A stretch of DNA of 64,000 nucleotides, taken from SG8-30 sp963695155. Its GTDB lineage: Bacteria > Pseudomonadota > Gammaproteobacteria > Steroidobacterales > Steroidobacteraceae. Under the pieces are notes generated by a model. The model was given only the letters and a program-made list of their open reading frames with translations. It did not search any database and had not been told where the DNA came from. How positions within the stretch are numbered: the first letter of the stretch is position 1; each line of letters begins with the position of its first letter. The position numbers and the translations under genes were made by a program. The stretch is taken from positions 372,001-436,000 of the forward strand of contig CAVOGD010000007.1 in the NCBI GenBank assembly GCA_963695155.1, in the 5' to 3' direction. Shown piece by piece: positions 9,463 to 16,910 of the stretch.

Positions 9463-9915
9463 TTAAAGCGACAGTGAGCCGAGTTCGGGCGGCAGGATGT
9501 CGTCCGGGTCCTCGGCGTTGAGCCACTCGTCGCGGCGCTCGTCCCAGCGCTGCTCGTCCCACAACTCGAAGCGGGTGCCCTGGCCGATCAGGATCGCGTT
9601 GCGCTCGAGGTGCGCGAACTCGCGCAGCTTCGGCGGCAGCAGCAGCCGGCCGTGACCGTCGAGATCAACCTCCGAGGCGTGGCCGACCATCAGGCGCTGC
9701 AGCCGCCGCGCCTTTTCGTTGAGCGTGGGAAGGCGCATCAGCTTGCGCTCGATTTCTTCCCAGTCGGGCAGCGGGTAGAGCATCAGGCACTGGTCGCGAT
9801 CGACCGTGACGATGAGCCGTCCCTGGCAGCGCTCTTGCAGGCGCTCGCGATAACGGGTCGGCATGACCATGCGGCCTTTCGCATCGAGGGTGATCTTGTT
9901 TGCTCCGCGAAACAT
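9463..9915 (-). CDS. mraZ: Transcriptional regulator MraZ
   Basis: MraZ is a DNA-binding regulator with two SpoVT/AbrB-like repeats that represses its own dcw operon. The 150-residue product begins MFRGANKITLDAKGRMVMPT (first half) and repeats the pattern at VDLDGHGRLLLPPKLREFA (about 86-104), as expected for the tandem fold. It is the first gene of the dcw operon and lies directly downstream of a sigma70-type promoter and four 10-base-spaced TGGG repeats, which fit the known MraZ binding pattern. ATG at 9915 is the only sensible start. Confidence 0.97.
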   Translation of the reverse strand: MFRGANKITLDAKGRMVMPTRYRERLQERCQGRLIVTVDRDQCLMLYPLPDWEEIERKLMRLPTLNEKARRLQRLMVGHASEVDLDGHGRLLLPPKLREFAHLERNAILIGQGTRFELWDEQRWDERRDEWLNAEDPDDILPPELGSLSL

Positions 9916-9934
9916 GCTTAAGAATGGGCTTCAG

Positions 9935-9970
9935 CCCCATTCCCTCCCACTTTTTCCCACTTCGCGCCAC
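9935..9970 (-). promoter_or_regulatory. MraZ operator, four TGGG-type repeats
   Basis: On the minus strand four related hexamers occur at an exact 10-base period: GTGGCG (9965-9970), GTGGGA (9955-9960), GTGGGA (9945-9950) and ATGGGG (9935-9940). MraZ of E. coli is known to bind TGGG direct repeats separated by five or so bases in its own promoter. The first repeat overlaps the -10 box and the others cover the transcription start and leader, so binding would block initiation. Autoregulation is inferred from this layout. Confidence 0.85.
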
Positions 9971-9997
9971 TATAGGCAGCGAGGTGCCGGGGGTCAA
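9969..9997 (-). promoter_or_regulatory. dcw operon promoter upstream of mraZ
   Basis: The minus strand reads TTGACC (-35, 9992-9997), a 17-base spacer and TATAGT (-10, 9969-9974), close to the sigma70 consensus. An AT-rich block, unusual here for its low GC, lies just upstream at about 10003-10020 and looks like an UP element. The inferred start of transcription is near 9962, about 47 bases before the mraZ ATG. Confidence 0.85.
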
Positions 9998-10161
9998 CGT
10001 GTTTCGCGAAAAAATATTGTGGCCGTTCAGGGACTTATGGGCGAACGTTCAGGCCCGAATCACGCCCAGAGTCGGCACGAAAATCAGTCGCTTACGAATA
10101 CTACTTCGTGCGACTTCTTACGGTTGGGCGCGTGAACGCGTCGTCGCGACGGCGTCGAGGA

Positions 10162-10540
10162 AGCGGGAGTCGGCCGGTAAGCCGGGTTCTGTCGTGGGCA
10201 ACCATTCCTCTGGGATGCACGTCGCCGTGCACCTCAAGCGGCCTACCCGGAAGCTGACGCGGGTCGCGTCCCGCAGCCCTGCGGCTGCCTGCTTCCCTAT
10301 TTGGCCTTGCTCCAGGCGGGGTTTGCCGTGCCACCAGCGTTACCGCTGGCGCGGTGCGCTCTTACCGCACCGTTTCACCCTTGCCGTCGCGCGTTGGACG
10401 CGCGCTTGGGCGGTTTGCTTTCTGTTGCACTTTCCGTGGGCTCACGCCCCCCAGGTATTACCTGGCGCCTCACCCTGCGGAGCCCGGACTTTCCTCTGCT
10501 TTCCACTGGAAAACAGCGGCTGCCTGGCCGACTCCCGCGG
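10162..10540 (-). ncRNA. rnpB: RNase P RNA, bacterial class A
   Basis: This RNA is the catalytic subunit of RNase P, which removes 5' leaders from tRNA precursors. Read on the minus strand, the 5' strand of helix P1 (10526-10538) is the exact complement of 10163-10175 at the 3' end. Conserved elements are present: GAGGAAAGTCCGGGCTCC at about 10486-10503, the ACAGAAAGCAAACCGCC segment, GGTAAGAGCGCACC, and near the 3' end GGTTGCCCACGACAGAACCCGGCTTA. Open reading frames across this region are shadows. It lies between rsmI and mraZ on the same strand, with its own promoter just upstream. The ends are good to a few bases. Confidence 0.96.
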
Positions 10541-10542
10541 TC

Positions 10543-10571
10543 AACATAGGGGCTGCGCGGCCGGCTTGCAA
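10543..10571 (-). promoter_or_regulatory. Promoter of rnpB
   Basis: The minus strand shows TTGCAA (10566-10571), a 17-base spacer and TATGTT (10543-10548). The -10 box ends about 5 bases before the first base of helix P1, so transcription would begin at or within two or three bases of the RNA 5' end. The promoter sits in the 45-base gap between the rsmI stop and rnpB. Confidence 0.65.
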
Positions 10572-10585
10572 GGGGCGCGGGCGGA

Positions 10586-11428
10586 TCAGGCGCCGCGCAG
10601 TTCGAGGGCGCGCGCGTAGCAGTCGTTGCGGCGCAGGCCCGTGATCTCCGCGGCCGCCGCGGCCGCCTGCGAGGGCGACAGCGACTTGAGCAGCACGCAC
10701 AGCACGTGGTCGAGCTGCGGCGCGCCGGCGGGTGCGGTCCCGGCGGCGCCCTCGACCACGCATACCAGTTCGCCCCGCGACATGTCGCGGTCGGCGGCGG
10801 CGCGCGCCGCCAGTTCGCCGAGCGTGCCGTGATAGACGGTCTCGTGCAGCTTGGTCAGCTCGCGCGCCACCGCCGCACGGCGCTCCGCGCCGAAAGCGCC
10901 GGCCATGTCGGCGAGCGCCTGGGCGATGCGCTGCGGCGCCTCGTAGAACAGCAGCGTGCGCGGATCGCCTGCGAGCCGCGCCAGCCGCTGCCGGCGCGCC
11001 GCCGCGCGGGCCGGCAGGAACCCCTCGAAGGCGAACCGGTCGGTCGGCAGGCCGGCCACCGACAGCGCGGCGACCGCGGCGCACGGCCCGGGAACGGCGC
11101 ACACCTCGATCCCCGCCTCGACCGCGGCGCGCACCAGCAGGTAACCGGGGTCGCTGACCAGCGGCGTGCCGGCGTCGCTGACCAGCGCCACGGACTCGCC
11201 GGCACGCAGCCGGGCCAGCAACTGCGGCGTGCGCGCCCGCTCGTTGTGTTCGTGCAGCGACAGCTGCGGGCGCGCGATCCCCAGGCCGGCCAGCAGCCGC
11301 CCGGTGTGGCGCGTGTCCTCGGCGGCCACCACGGCGGCCCCGGCCAGCACCTCCCGGGCCCGCGCAGACAGGTCGGCGAGATTGCCGATCGGGGTGGCGA
11401 CGATATAAAGCCTGCCTGCCTCGGTCAC
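10586..11428 (-). CDS. rsmI: 16S rRNA (cytidine-1402-2'-O)-methyltransferase RsmI
   Basis: RsmI uses SAM to 2'-O-methylate C1402 of 16S rRNA. The 280-residue product begins with LYIVATPIGNLADLS, then AAEDTRHTGRLL, VSDAGTPLVSDPGYLLV and VPGPCAAVAAL, the standard tetrapyrrole-methylase fold motifs. GTG at 11428 is chosen: it starts just before the conserved IVATPIG and gives family length, while the open frame upstream runs into the lpoA gene on the other strand. It is divergent from lpoA, as in E. coli yraL-yraM. The partner enzyme RsmH, which modifies the same nucleotide, lies nearby at 8491. Confidence 0.95.
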   Translation of the reverse strand: MTEAGRLYIVATPIGNLADLSARAREVLAGAAVVAAEDTRHTGRLLAGLGIARPQLSLHEHNERARTPQLLARLRAGESVALVSDAGTPLVSDPGYLLVRAAVEAGIEVCAVPGPCAAVAALSVAGLPTDRFAFEGFLPARAAARRQRLARLAGDPRTLLFYEAPQRIAQALADMAGAFGAERRAAVARELTKLHETVYHGTLGELAARAAADRDMSRGELVCVVEGAAGTAPAGAPQLDHVLCVLLKSLSPSQAAAAAAEITGLRRNDCYARALELRGA

Positions 11429-11434
11429 TATAAT
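11429..11434 (+). promoter_or_regulatory. Possible -10 box for lpoA
   Basis: A perfect TATAAT lies 55 bases upstream of the lpoA ATG and directly abuts the rsmI start codon on the other strand. No convincing -35 box is visible 16-18 bases upstream, so the call is tentative. In this GC-rich setting the hexamer is unlikely to be random. Confidence 0.45.
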
Positions 11435-11488
11435 GTCGTCCCCGGCCGCGTGCTGCGGCGCCACGATCCTCGCCAACGGCGCAACCCG

Positions 11489-13309
11489 ATGCAAGTTTCT
11501 CACCTCCTGCGGCTCGCCGCCTTGTCCTGCCTGGCTGTGGCCATCGCCGCGTGCCAGCCACTGTCCGGGATGCGGCCCGACACCGGCCGTGGCGATGCAC
11601 GCGCCACCCAGCTCGAGCAGCGCGGCGACCATGCTGCCGCCGCGCGCGCCTGGGAAGAGGCCGCCGCGCGGGCGGCTCCCGCGCGGGCCAACGCCCTGTG
11701 GCTCGCGGCCGCGGGGGCCTGGCTGCGTGCCGCCAATACCGTCGCCGCCGAGCGGGCGCTGGCGCGCCTCGCCGCGCCGTTGTCCGCCACCGACGCGAAC
11801 GAGCAGGCGCGCCTGTCGGCGGAACTGGCGATCCTGCGCGGCCAGCCGCAGCGCGCGCTCGAGTTGCTGGCGGCGGCGCCCGCCCCCGGCGACGAGACCG
11901 TGATGGTCACGCGGGCACGCGCGCTGTTCGCGCTAGGTCGGTCGGCCGAGGCGGTGCGCACGCTGATGACGCGCGGCACGCTGCTGCGCGCGCCGGCGGA
12001 CAACCTCGAGAACCAGCGCCTGATCGTGGAGGAAGCCGCCGCCGCCGCCGCGCGCGGCCACGACCTCAGGGCGCCGCCCGGCGCCGACAGCACGCTGGCG
12101 GGCTGGCTCGAACTCGGCCAGATCCGCGCCAGCGCCACCGCCAGCGCGCTCGGCACCGCCGGCCGGCTGCAGGCCTGGCGCGCACGCTACCCCGCCCACG
12201 CGGCCAACGCCGCGCTGTGGCGCGAGCTGCTCGACCGCTACGCGGTGCAGCTGCCGGATGCCGAGCAGATCGGCCTGCTGCTGCCCTTGTCCGGGCGCGG
12301 CGCCGTTGCGGGCCAGGCGGTGCGGGACGGGTTCCTCACGGCGTACTACGAACAGCCACACGGCACGCGGCCCGCGGTCAGGGTTTATGACGTGGCCACG
12401 AGCGATGCGGCCAGCGCCTACCTCACGGCGGTGCTCGACGGCGCCCAGGTCGTGGTCGGGCCGCTGACCCGCGAGGAGGTTGCCAGCGTGGCCAGCATGA
12501 CCGACGGGCGCGCCCTGACGCTGGCGCTCAACTACCTGCCGGACGGCGTGACCGCGCCGCGCCGCTTCTACCAGTTTGCCCTGTCGCCGGAGGATGAGGC
12601 GCGCCAGGCCGCGCGCCGCGCGCTCGCGGACGGCTGGGCGGCGGGGCTCGCGCTGGTGCCGGCCACCGACTGGGGACAGCGCGTGCTGCAGGCGTTCGCC
12701 GGGGAACTTGAGCGCGGCGGCGGCACGCTGCTGGCGCGGCATGGCTATGCGGCGGGAACCACGGACTTCCAGGACATCCTCACGCAGCTGCTGGACCTGC
12801 GGCCGGGCCCCGTCGTCGCCGGCGGCCGCAACGTGCCTGTCTTCCGGCCGGACGCGCAGTTCATCTTCATCGCTGCGCAGCCGGTCACCGGCCGCATGAT
12901 CCGCACGCAGCTGCGCTTCAAGCACGCCGCGCGCCTGCCGGTCTATGCGACCTCCGACCTCTTCGAGCCGGGCAGCCGCGCCAACATGGACCTGGAAGGC
13001 GTCGTGTTTCCGGACATGCCGTGGGTGCTGGGCCGCGCCGGCAGCCCCACCGCGGCGGTGCGGGACGCCGCGGACCTCGCCTGGCCGGGACGCTCGCCCT
13101 CGCGCAGCAGGCTGTTCGCCTTCGGCTACGACGCCTTCGCGATCGTGGCCGAACTCGGCCGCCCGCGCGCACCCTTCGCGGCTCCGGTGGCCGGACTGAC
13201 CGGCCGGCTCACGCTCGACCTCGGCGGCCGTATACGCCGCGACCTCGAATTCGCGCAGATCACGGGCGGCGAACCGCAGCCGCTCGATGCACCGCCGCCG
13301 GCCCCGTGA
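11489..13309 (+). CDS. lpoA: Penicillin-binding protein activator LpoA
   Basis: LpoA is an outer-membrane lipoprotein that reaches through the periplasm to stimulate the peptidoglycan synthase PBP1a. The 606-residue product has a lipoprotein signal with the lipobox ending IAAC (Cys22), a helical TPR-like N-terminal half with repeated alanine-rich helices, and from about residue 260 (QIGLLLPLSGRGAVAGQAV) a periplasmic-binding-protein-like domain, with DAQFIFIAAQPVTGRMIRTQ and ARLPVYATSDLFEPG later. ATG at 11489 is chosen because the signal sequence begins there; upstream extension has no support. It overlaps yraN by 4 bases (GTGA). Confidence 0.92.
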   Translation: MQVSHLLRLAALSCLAVAIAACQPLSGMRPDTGRGDARATQLEQRGDHAAAARAWEEAAARAAPARANALWLAAAGAWLRAANTVAAERALARLAAPLSATDANEQARLSAELAILRGQPQRALELLAAAPAPGDETVMVTRARALFALGRSAEAVRTLMTRGTLLRAPADNLENQRLIVEEAAAAAARGHDLRAPPGADSTLAGWLELGQIRASATASALGTAGRLQAWRARYPAHAANAALWRELLDRYAVQLPDAEQIGLLLPLSGRGAVAGQAVRDGFLTAYYEQPHGTRPAVRVYDVATSDAASAYLTAVLDGAQVVVGPLTREEVASVASMTDGRALTLALNYLPDGVTAPRRFYQFALSPEDEARQAARRALADGWAAGLALVPATDWGQRVLQAFAGELERGGGTLLARHGYAAGTTDFQDILTQLLDLRPGPVVAGGRNVPVFRPDAQFIFIAAQPVTGRMIRTQLRFKHAARLPVYATSDLFEPGSRANMDLEGVVFPDMPWVLGRAGSPTAAVRDAADLAWPGRSPSRSRLFAFGYDAFAIVAELGRPRAPFAAPVAGLTGRLTLDLGGRIRRDLEFAQITGGEPQPLDAPPPAP

Positions 13310-13677
13310 ACCGGCCCGCCGCCCACCTGGCCATCGGCAGGGCGGCGGAACTGGCCGCCTGCGAGCACCTGCGCCGCCTCGGCTACCGCCTGGTGCTGCG
13401 CAATTTCCGCGCGCGCCGCGGCGAGCTCGACATCGTGGCGCTGGAGGGCGACGTGCTGGCCCTCGTCGAGGTGCGCTACCGCGCCAGCGACGACTTCGGC
13501 GGCGCGGCGGCCAGCCTCACCGCTCGCAAGCGCGCCAGCATCGTGCGGGCGGCGCAGGCGTTGCTGCGGCAGCGGCCGGAGCTGGCGCGGCTGCCGGCGC
13601 GTTTCGACGTGGTGGAGGTGCGGGGCGGGGCGCACAACTTGCGTTGCGGGCTGATCCGCGCCGCCTTCAGCGAGTAG
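13306..13677 (+). CDS. YraN family protein (UPF0102), predicted endonuclease-like fold
   Basis: The 123-residue product matches the YraN/UPF0102 family: AAELAACEHLRRLGYR near the start, then the nuclease-like core GELDIVALEGD and LVEVRYR, with ASLTARKRASIVRAAQALL after it. The E-D-ExR-like arrangement resembles PD-(D/E)xK nucleases, but the function of the family is not settled. GTG at 13306 overlaps the lpoA stop. In E. coli and Pseudomonas diaA/gmhA-like and dolP/osmY-like genes follow; here both are absent and sspB converges instead. Confidence 0.9.
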   Translation: MNRPAAHLAIGRAAELAACEHLRRLGYRLVLRNFRARRGELDIVALEGDVLALVEVRYRASDDFGGAAASLTARKRASIVRAAQALLRQRPELARLPARFDVVEVRGGAHNLRCGLIRAAFSE

Positions 13678-13686
13678 CCGCCGGCA

Positions 13687-14094
13687 TTACTTGACGACGC
13701 GCAGCTTCGGCTTGCGGCCCGGCTTCGTCCCGGGCCCGGGGCCGGGCTCGTCGGGGGGCGGCGTCTCCCCGCCCTCCTGCTCCTGGAACAGCATGCCCTG
13801 CCCGGTCTCGCGCGCGTAGATGCCGAGCACCGCCTGCCCGGGAATCCGCACGTGCCGCGTGGCTGCGCCGAAGCGCGCCGAGAACTCGATGGCGTCGTTG
13901 CCGAGCTTGAGGCCCTGGGTCGCCTGCCAGCTGATGTTGAGCACGAGGCGGCCATCCTGGGCGTAGCCGGCCGGCGCCTCGACGCCCGTCGCCGCCGCAT
14001 CCACGATGAGGTACGGCGTCTGGCCGTTGTCGGTCATCCATTCGTGCATGGCCCGCACGAGGTACGGGCGCCGCGAGGTCTGCGTCACCGCCAC
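13687..14094 (-). CDS. sspB: ClpXP protease specificity-enhancing factor SspB
   Basis: SspB is an adaptor that delivers ssrA-tagged peptides to ClpXP. The 135-residue product has the folded substrate-binding domain (RRPYLVRAMHEWMTDNG, then LVLNISWQATQGL and FSARFGA), a flexible glycine- and proline-rich linker, and a C-terminal LRVVK, the known ClpX-binding tail. The start is GTG at 14094; another GTG two codons in is equally possible. In Pseudomonas and many relatives sspA lies between sspB and petC, but here the two are separated only by 58 bases and sspA is missing. Confidence 0.95.
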   Translation of the reverse strand: MAVTQTSRRPYLVRAMHEWMTDNGQTPYLIVDAAATGVEAPAGYAQDGRLVLNISWQATQGLKLGNDAIEFSARFGAATRHVRIPGQAVLGIYARETGQGMLFQEQEGGETPPPDEPGPGPGTKPGRKPKLRVVK

Positions 14095-14152
14095 CGGCCC
14101 GGCTCCCCGGCGTCGCCCGCCGTGCCAGGGACGCCCGCCGGCCCGCGGCCGC

Positions 14153-14887
14153 TCAACGCACGTCCTTCCAGTACTCTCTCTTCAGCAGCCACGCGATCAG
14201 CCAGAAGGCCAGCAGGAACAGCAGCACGCGCACGCCCAGCGCTTCGCGCTTCGCCTTGACCGGCTCGCCCATGTAGTCCAGGAAATTCACCGTGTCGCGC
14301 ACGAAGGCGTCGAACTGTGCGGCGTCCAGCTCGCCGCCGGCGGCCGGCGCCAGCCCGACCCGTTGCAGCTCGGTCTGCCCGTTGACGGTGACCAGTTGCG
14401 ACCTGGGCTGCGCCACTCCCTGCAGCGGCGCCAGCACGTGCGGCATCGCCGTGTTGGCCAGCACCTGGTTGTTGATGCCGTTCGGGCGCGCCGGATCGGC
14501 ATAGAACGACTTCAGGTAGGTATAGACGTAATCGGTGCCGCGGCTGCGCGCGACCAGCGACAGGTCGGGCGGCGCATGGCCGAACCAGGCAGCCGCCTGC
14601 GCCGGCGGCATCGCGCTCTGGATGACGTCATACGGCTTGCCGCCCGTCAGCATCAGGTGCTGCTGCAGTTCGGCCTCGCCCAAACCCAGGTCGGCCGCCA
14701 CGCGGTTCCAGCGCACGAATTGCGCGGAATGGCAGCCCAGGCAGTAATTGACGAAGTTGCGCGCACCGCGCTGCAGCGAAGCGACGTCGTGGATGTCGTT
14801 GCCGGCCGGCTCGAGCGGCACGCCGGACTTGGCCAGCGCCGGCCCGGCCAGCAGCGTCAGTGCGAGCAGCAGTGTCCTAGCGAGCAT
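14153..14887 (-). CDS. petC: Ubiquinol-cytochrome c reductase, cytochrome c1
   Basis: Cytochrome c1 is the periplasm-facing haem subunit of the bc1 complex. The 244-residue product starts with a signal sequence (about 1-19), carries the haem c motif CLGCH at 49-53, a later NTAMPHV segment that supplies the methionine ligand, and a C-terminal membrane anchor near 217-236 followed by a basic tail. The ATG at 14887 lies inside the end of petB, an 11-base overlap. It is the last gene of petABC. Confidence 0.95.
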   Translation of the reverse strand: MLARTLLLALTLLAGPALAKSGVPLEPAGNDIHDVASLQRGARNFVNYCLGCHSAQFVRWNRVAADLGLGEAELQQHLMLTGGKPYDVIQSAMPPAQAAAWFGHAPPDLSLVARSRGTDYVYTYLKSFYADPARPNGINNQVLANTAMPHVLAPLQGVAQPRSQLVTVNGQTELQRVGLAPAAGGELDAAQFDAFVRDTVNFLDYMGEPVKAKREALGVRVLLFLLAFWLIAWLLKREYWKDVR

Positions 14888-16148
14888 GGTAAGTCACCCT
14901 CAGCGGCGCCGGCTTGTGGCTGTCGAGGCGCGAGTACCAGGGCATCAGCAGCAGGAACGCGAAATAGTAGATCGTGCCGATCACGGACAGCGCCTTGAAC
15001 GGCTGCACGGCCGGCATGAACCCGCAGTAGCCCAGCACCACGAACCACACGACGAACAGCGCCAGCGCGACCTTGTAGATGGGCCCGCGGTAACGGATGG
15101 ACTTGACGGGCGACCGGTCCAGCCACGGCAGGAAGAACAGCAGCACGATCGCGCCGCCCATCACCAGCACGCCCCAGACCTGCGTGCCGAAGAACGCCGG
15201 CACTGCGCGCAACATCGCGTAGAAGGGCGTGAAGTACCAGATCGGCGCGATGTGCTCGGGCGTCTGCAGCGGGTTGGCCGGCTCGAAATTCGGCGCCTCG
15301 AGGAACAGCCCGCCGAAGGCCGGGGCGAAGAACACCACGGCGCAGAACAGGATCAGGAAGAACGCCAGCCCCATGATGTCCTTGACCGTGTAATACGGGT
15401 GGAACGGGATGCCGTCCAGCGGCACGCCGTCCGCCCCCTTCTGGTCCTTGATCTCGATCCCGTCCGGGTTGTTGGAACCGACTTCGTGCAGCGCCAGGAT
15501 GTGCGCCAGCACCAGGAACACCAGCACCAGCGGCAGCGCGATGACGTGCAGCGCGAAGAAACGGTTGAGCGTGATGTCGGAGATGTAGAAGTCGCCGCGG
15601 ATCCACTCGACCAGCCCGCCGCCGATCACCGGCAGCGTGCCGAACAGCGAGACGATCACCTGCGCGCCCCAGTACGACATGTTGCCCCAGGGCAGCAGGT
15701 AGCCGAAGAAGGCCTCGCCCATCAGGCACAGGTAGATCAGCATGCCGAAGATCCACAGCAACTCGCGCGGCTTGCGGTAGGAGCCGTACAGCATGGCGCG
15801 GAACATGTGCAGGTACACCAGCACGAAGAAGGCCGAGGCGCCCGTCGAGTGCAGGTAGCGCAGCAGCCAGCCCCATTCCACGTCGCGCATGATGTACTCG
15901 ACCGACGCAAACGCCTCGGTCGCGGACGGCTTGTAGTTCATCGTCAGGAAGATGCCCGTGACGATCTGCAGCACCAGCACGAACAGCGCCAGCGAGCCGA
16001 AGTAGTACCAGACGTTGAAGTTCTTCGGCGCGTAGTACTGCGCGATGTGCTCGTTCCACAGCTGGGTGAGCGGAAAGCGCTCGTCGATCCAGCCGACCAG
16101 CGCCTTCATCGTGCCGCCGGCTGCGGCGCCCTGAGCCCCGTTGGCCAT
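14877..16148 (-). CDS. petB: Ubiquinol-cytochrome c reductase, cytochrome b
   Basis: Cytochrome b carries the two b haems and the quinol oxidation and reduction sites of complex III. The 423-residue integral membrane protein has the expected GWLLRYLHSTGASAFF helix with a haem-ligand histidine, a second in FHVIALP-like ALHVIALPLVL, the NMSYWGAQVI loop and the PEW-equivalent PEHIAPIWYFTPFY near 300. ATG at 16148 overlaps the petA stop (TAATG). The full length with a C-terminal extension of extra helices is normal for proteobacterial cytochrome b. Confidence 0.97.
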   Translation of the reverse strand: MANGAQGAAAGGTMKALVGWIDERFPLTQLWNEHIAQYYAPKNFNVWYYFGSLALFVLVLQIVTGIFLTMNYKPSATEAFASVEYIMRDVEWGWLLRYLHSTGASAFFVLVYLHMFRAMLYGSYRKPRELLWIFGMLIYLCLMGEAFFGYLLPWGNMSYWGAQVIVSLFGTLPVIGGGLVEWIRGDFYISDITLNRFFALHVIALPLVLVFLVLAHILALHEVGSNNPDGIEIKDQKGADGVPLDGIPFHPYYTVKDIMGLAFFLILFCAVVFFAPAFGGLFLEAPNFEPANPLQTPEHIAPIWYFTPFYAMLRAVPAFFGTQVWGVLVMGGAIVLLFFLPWLDRSPVKSIRYRGPIYKVALALFVVWFVVLGYCGFMPAVQPFKALSVIGTIYYFAFLLLMPWYSRLDSHKPAPLRVTYHAR

Positions 16149-16741
16149 TACACAGCCCTCGACTGGTCCTGCCCGACCAGGATGTGGTTATCGTCCAGGA
16201 ATGCGTACGGCGGCACCGGCAGGTTGGTCGGCGCCGGTGCGCCCTTGTAGACGCGCCCGGCCAGGTCGAACTTCGAGCCGTGGCACGGGCAATAGAAGCC
16301 GCCCGGCCAGTCCGCGCCGAGCTCCGCGTCGCCGCGCGCGAACCGGCTCAGCGGCGCACAGCCGAGGTGCGTGCAGACGCCCAGCACGACCAGGTACTCC
16401 CCGCGGATCGCGCGTGACTCGTTCTGCGCGTACTCCGGCTGGTCCGAGGCCTTCGAGCCCGGGTCGGCCAGCAAATCGTCCAGGCCGGCCAGGCTCTCGA
16501 CCATCTGCGGCGTGCGCCGCACGACCCAGACGGGCTTGCCGCGCCACTCGACCTTGAGCAGCGCGCCCGGCTCCAGCTTGCTGATGTCTATCTCGACCGG
16601 CGCGCCCAGCGCCTTGGCGCGCGCGCTCGGTTTCCACGAGGCCAGGAACGGCACGGCGGCGAACGCCACGCCCACCGCACCGGTCAGGGTGGTGGCGGCC
16701 GTCAGCAGCCGGCGGCGTCCCTGGTCGACTTTTTCGCTCAT
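16148..16741 (-). CDS. petA: Ubiquinol-cytochrome c reductase, Rieske iron-sulfur subunit
   Basis: The Rieske subunit passes electrons from quinol to cytochrome c1. The 197-residue product has a twin-arginine N-terminus (RRR at 9-11 followed by a hydrophobic segment), which fits Tat export with the anchor retained, and the 2Fe-2S ligands in CTHLGC (123-128) and CPCHGS (151-156). ATG at 16741 is preferred over a GTG 21 bases upstream because a GGGGAG ribosome binding site is placed 6 bases before it. First gene of the petABC operon. Confidence 0.96.
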   Translation of the reverse strand: MSEKVDQGRRRLLTAATTLTGAVGVAFAAVPFLASWKPSARAKALGAPVEIDISKLEPGALLKVEWRGKPVWVVRRTPQMVESLAGLDDLLADPGSKASDQPEYAQNESRAIRGEYLVVLGVCTHLGCAPLSRFARGDAELGADWPGGFYCPCHGSKFDLAGRVYKGAPAPTNLPVPPYAFLDDNHILVGQDQSRAV

Positions 16742-16837
16742 CGGCAACTCCCCGCCCGTCACGGTACCGGCATTGTCACGCTGCGCCGCCAGCGACGATC
16801 CGCGCGCGACCCGCTTGTCGATTCATCAAAGGATCGC

Positions 16838-16866
16838 GGATTATACACACGTGATCCGGCGTGCAA
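16838..16866 (-). promoter_or_regulatory. Promoter of petABC
   Basis: The minus strand reads TTGCAC (16861-16866), a 17-base spacer and a perfect TATAAT (16838-16843). The inferred start is near 16831, giving a leader of about 90 bases before petA. The same gap holds the start region of the divergent HtrA-type gene at 16911. Confidence 0.75.
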
Positions 16867-16910
16867 TCATGCACCGGAATGCCATGTGGGCCGGGCGGAG
16901 CAGCGGGCGG

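Noticed and set aside
10301..10644. Short open frames within the rnpB region
   Set aside because: The RNase P RNA structure and conserved words explain the sequence fully.
10706..11488. N-terminal extension of lpoA from 10706
   Set aside because: It is antisense to rsmI and lacks family resemblance; the lipoprotein signal starts at 11489.
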